Source of the DNA: Methylobacterium sp. CB376
Lineage (GTDB): Bacteria > Pseudomonadota > Alphaproteobacteria > Rhizobiales > Beijerinckiaceae
Length of the DNA stretch: 64,000 nucleotides
Direction: 5' to 3'
Assembly: GCF_029714205.1 (NCBI RefSeq)
Contig: NZ_CP121648.1
Location: 1,798,001-1,862,000 of the forward strand
Positions within the stretch are counted from its first letter, which is position 1. Each line of letters begins with the position of its first letter. Position numbers and translations under genes: made by a program. Positions 62,509 to 64,000 of this stretch are shown piece after piece. The notes under the pieces are model-generated. The model saw only the letters and a list, made by a program, of their open reading frames with translations. It searched no databases and was not told the DNA's origin.

Positions 62509-63395
62509 TCACGGCTCCGCGGCGACGACCGGCTCGGCGGGGCGCCGGATCGCGTCGGCCCGGCGCGCGGCGGGGCCCGCTCGCCGCGCCCGCGCAGGAG
62601 GTTGAGCGGCACGGCGAGCGCCACGGTGCCGAGCACCCACCAGGCCGGCCGCACGTCGTAGGAGAAGTCGAGATTCGCCGCGAGCACCGCGCCGGCCGGC
62701 ACCCCGGTGGCGAGCGCGTACCACGCGGTCTCGAGCGCCGCGGTGGCGAGTCCGGACGCGGCGGCCAGCCCCGCCAGGGTGAGCGGGGTGGTGGCGATGC
62801 GGCGGTGCTGCATCAGCCGCCAGCCCATCAGGGCGAGAAAGAGCCCGCTCCAGAAGACCGGCTTCGAGACGTCGATCTTCGACTGCAGGAAGTAGTGGAA
62901 CAGGCCGAGCGCGGCGATCCCGTAGACGAGGCGGTGCAGCCGGGTCCAGGTCCGCCCGAGGCGGCGGATCATGGCGTCCGTCGAGGTGGCACCGAGCAGG
63001 ACGAGCCCGAGGAGCGCCGAAAAGCCGATGGCGAGGTAGATGCGCGTCACGATCTCGGCCGCGACCCGCGCGAGGTCGAACTTCAGGTCGGCCGCGTAGA
63101 GGAGGAGGTGAATCACCGCGTAGGCGAGGGCCGCGAGGCCGAGCATCCTCCGCACCAGGATCAGCCTCGGCCAGTCCGCCACGCGGCGCAGCGGCGTCAC
63201 GGCGAGCGAGGCGACCAGCCAGTAGATCGTCCAGTCGCCCATCGCGTGCAGGAAGGCGGTGAGGGGCTTGGCGCCGAGCCGGTCGAGGCCGTAGGCCGCC
63301 GCGTAGGCGAGCCCGGGGCCGAGCGTCGCCAGGAACGTCGCGAGCTTGAGCCGGGACAGGCGGCCGGTGCGGTCGAGCCAGGGAAGAGCGAGCAT
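62509..63395 (-). CDS. msrQ: MsrQ-like heme membrane protein, C-terminal frameshift likely
   Basis: Inner-membrane heme b subunit that passes electrons to periplasmic methionine sulfoxide reductase MsrP. Ferric-reductase-like membrane domain with about six helices; heme-ligand His in FLHAMGDWTIYWLVASLAVT, LAYAVIHLLLYAADLKFDLA, TWTRLHRLVYGIAALGLFHY and LMGWRLMQHRRIATTPLTLA. The frame loses sense after LNLLRGRG (about 62590) and then runs open to 61995 across the neighbour. The alternative frame gives ADAIRRPAEPVVAAEP and a stop at 62509, so a single-base change near 62575 is suspected. MsrP is not in the window. Confidence 0.85.
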
Positions 63396-63545
63396 GCGGG
63401 ACCGGAGGAAGGGGAGGGACGCGTGACGGGGTGGACTTCGTGCCAGATGGGGACTCGGTTACGCTCCTGCCGCGCGGGCGATCACACGATGGCGTGAGGC
63501 CCGAAGCGGCCCGGTCCGCCGCGGATCCCGAGCGAGGAGACCCCG

Positions 63546-63869
63546 TTGCGCCTGTTCCACCCCGGCCTCGCCGCGATCCTGCTCGCGCTCGCCGCCTCCG
63601 GTCCGGCCCGCGCCGCCTGCACGCCGCCGACGCCGCCCGCGGCGAGCGAGAAGCCGCAGAAGCCGGCCCTGCCGGAGAAGCCCGCCTGCCTGTCCGTCAA
63701 GGCGGGCTGCCCCGGCTTCGAGGCCTACGCGTTCAACGATGCGGTGAAGGCCTACAACGCCAAATTGCCCGCCTACCGGGCGAGCGCCGAGGCCTACGCG
63801 GGCAAGCTCAGGGCCTACCTGGATGCCAGCGCCGCCTACGCCGCGTGCGAGATGAAGTCCCTGCAATAG
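63546..63869 (+). CDS. Small secreted Cys-containing protein
   Basis: 107 aa. TTG 63546 is the likely start (gaggag site seven bases upstream; no ATG is available). Signal peptide MRLFHPGLAAILLALAASGP, then a Pro/Lys-rich stretch, CLSVKAGCPGFEAYAFNDAV and a helical end with repeated KAYNAKLPAYRASAEAYAGK. Four Cys in the mature part could pair. Function unknown. Confidence 0.65.
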   Translation: MRLFHPGLAAILLALAASGPARAACTPPTPPAASEKPQKPALPEKPACLSVKAGCPGFEAYAFNDAVKAYNAKLPAYRASAEAYAGKLRAYLDASAAYAACEMKSLQ

Positions 63870-63892
63870 GGCCTCCGTGCTAGGCTGGAGCC

Positions 63893-64000
63893 ATGGACCC
63901 GCAGCGCACACGCCGCATGACGGTCGACGAGTTCCTGGCCTGGAGCGAGACGGCGCCCGGCCGGCACGAACTCGTCGGCGGCGAGGTCGTCGCCATGGCG
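63893..64000 (+). CDS. Uma2-family (DUF820) nuclease-like protein, partial
   Basis: Only the first 36 codons are in the window: MDPQRTRRMTVDEFLAWSET, then PGRHELVGGEVVAMA, which matches the start of Uma2-family restriction-endonuclease-fold proteins. The window ends before the catalytic PD-ExK region. It begins 23 bp after the previous stop. Confidence 0.7.
   Translation, partial: MDPQRTRRMTVDEFLAWSETAPGRHELVGGEVVAMA

Noticed and set aside
1..64000. tRNA, rRNA, riboswitch or integrase attachment sites
   Set aside because: I looked for cloverleaf-type sequence, rRNA-like stretches and phage integrases next to the odd-composition regions and saw none that I could support by eye.

Overview
The window looks like a chromosomal segment from a high-GC alphaproteobacterium of the Hyphomicrobiales. 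Methylobacterium or a close relative is the best guess. The reasons are the very high GC, the order cytochrome c / kdsB / pheA, a class II DAHP synthase, an MsrQ, and many short species-type repeats. The genus is an inference; no rRNA or tRNA gene was seen to fix it.

Layout. 0.3-10.9 kb: a divergent SulP anion transporter / large PLP amino-acid decarboxylase / AspT-type antiporter group, a frameshifted GW-rich secreted protein, an AT-rich orphan gene and an SDR remnant. 11.3-18.8 kb: an organosulfur-scavenging cluster with three luciferase-type flavin monooxygenases, an SfnB-like oxidoreductase, a MetQ-like and an SsuA-like binding protein, but no permease, ATPase or flavin reductase. 19.5-26.0 kb: a candidate trans-membrane flavin electron-transfer system made of ApbE, a PepSY-TM/flavodoxin/FNR reductase, a DUF2271 protein carrying an ApbE-type flavinylation motif, a small acidic His-rich exported protein, an OmpR/QseB-type two-component pair and a periplasmic PepSY protein. 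Three near-identical 16-bp putative operators lie beside these genes. 26.1-33.4 kb: a Ca2+-type P-ATPase, universal stress proteins, a ProA-like dehydrogenase and a membrane protein, three of them frameshifted. 33.5-36.7 kb: type II secretion pseudopilins gspGHIJK without the core secretion genes. 36.7-41.5 kb: a YejA-YejA-YejB uptake operon lacking yejE and yejF.

41.8-49.9 kb: a secreted caspase/Sel1-repeat protein, membrane-anchored cytochrome c, kdsB, pheA, cytidine deaminase, purine nucleoside phosphorylase and a sugar aminotransferase. 50.1-51.6 kb: a striking bacterial homologue of animal cyclooxygenase (prostaglandin H synthase). It keeps the catalytic Tyr, proximal heme His, substrate-channel Tyr and the aspirin-site Ser, but has Asp at the distal-His position. 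52.5-58.2 kb: a co-directional set of exported proteins (carboxymuconolactone-decarboxylase-like, Tat-exported FAH-family, solute-binding, CxxCH heme-type) and a LysR fragment. 58.2-60.1 kb: formamidase beside a collapsed urea-ABC-transporter remnant and an IS3-type remnant. 60.2-64.0 kb: class II DAHP synthase, MsrQ, small proteins and the start of a Uma2-family gene.

Three general traits recur. Two dispersed repeat families sit at gene ends; one supplies stop codons and the other forms terminator-like palindromes. Short tandem duplications are common in spacers and coding ends. About seven genes are split by an apparent single frameshift; these could be real decay, phase variation or sequencing errors, and the sequence alone does not decide.
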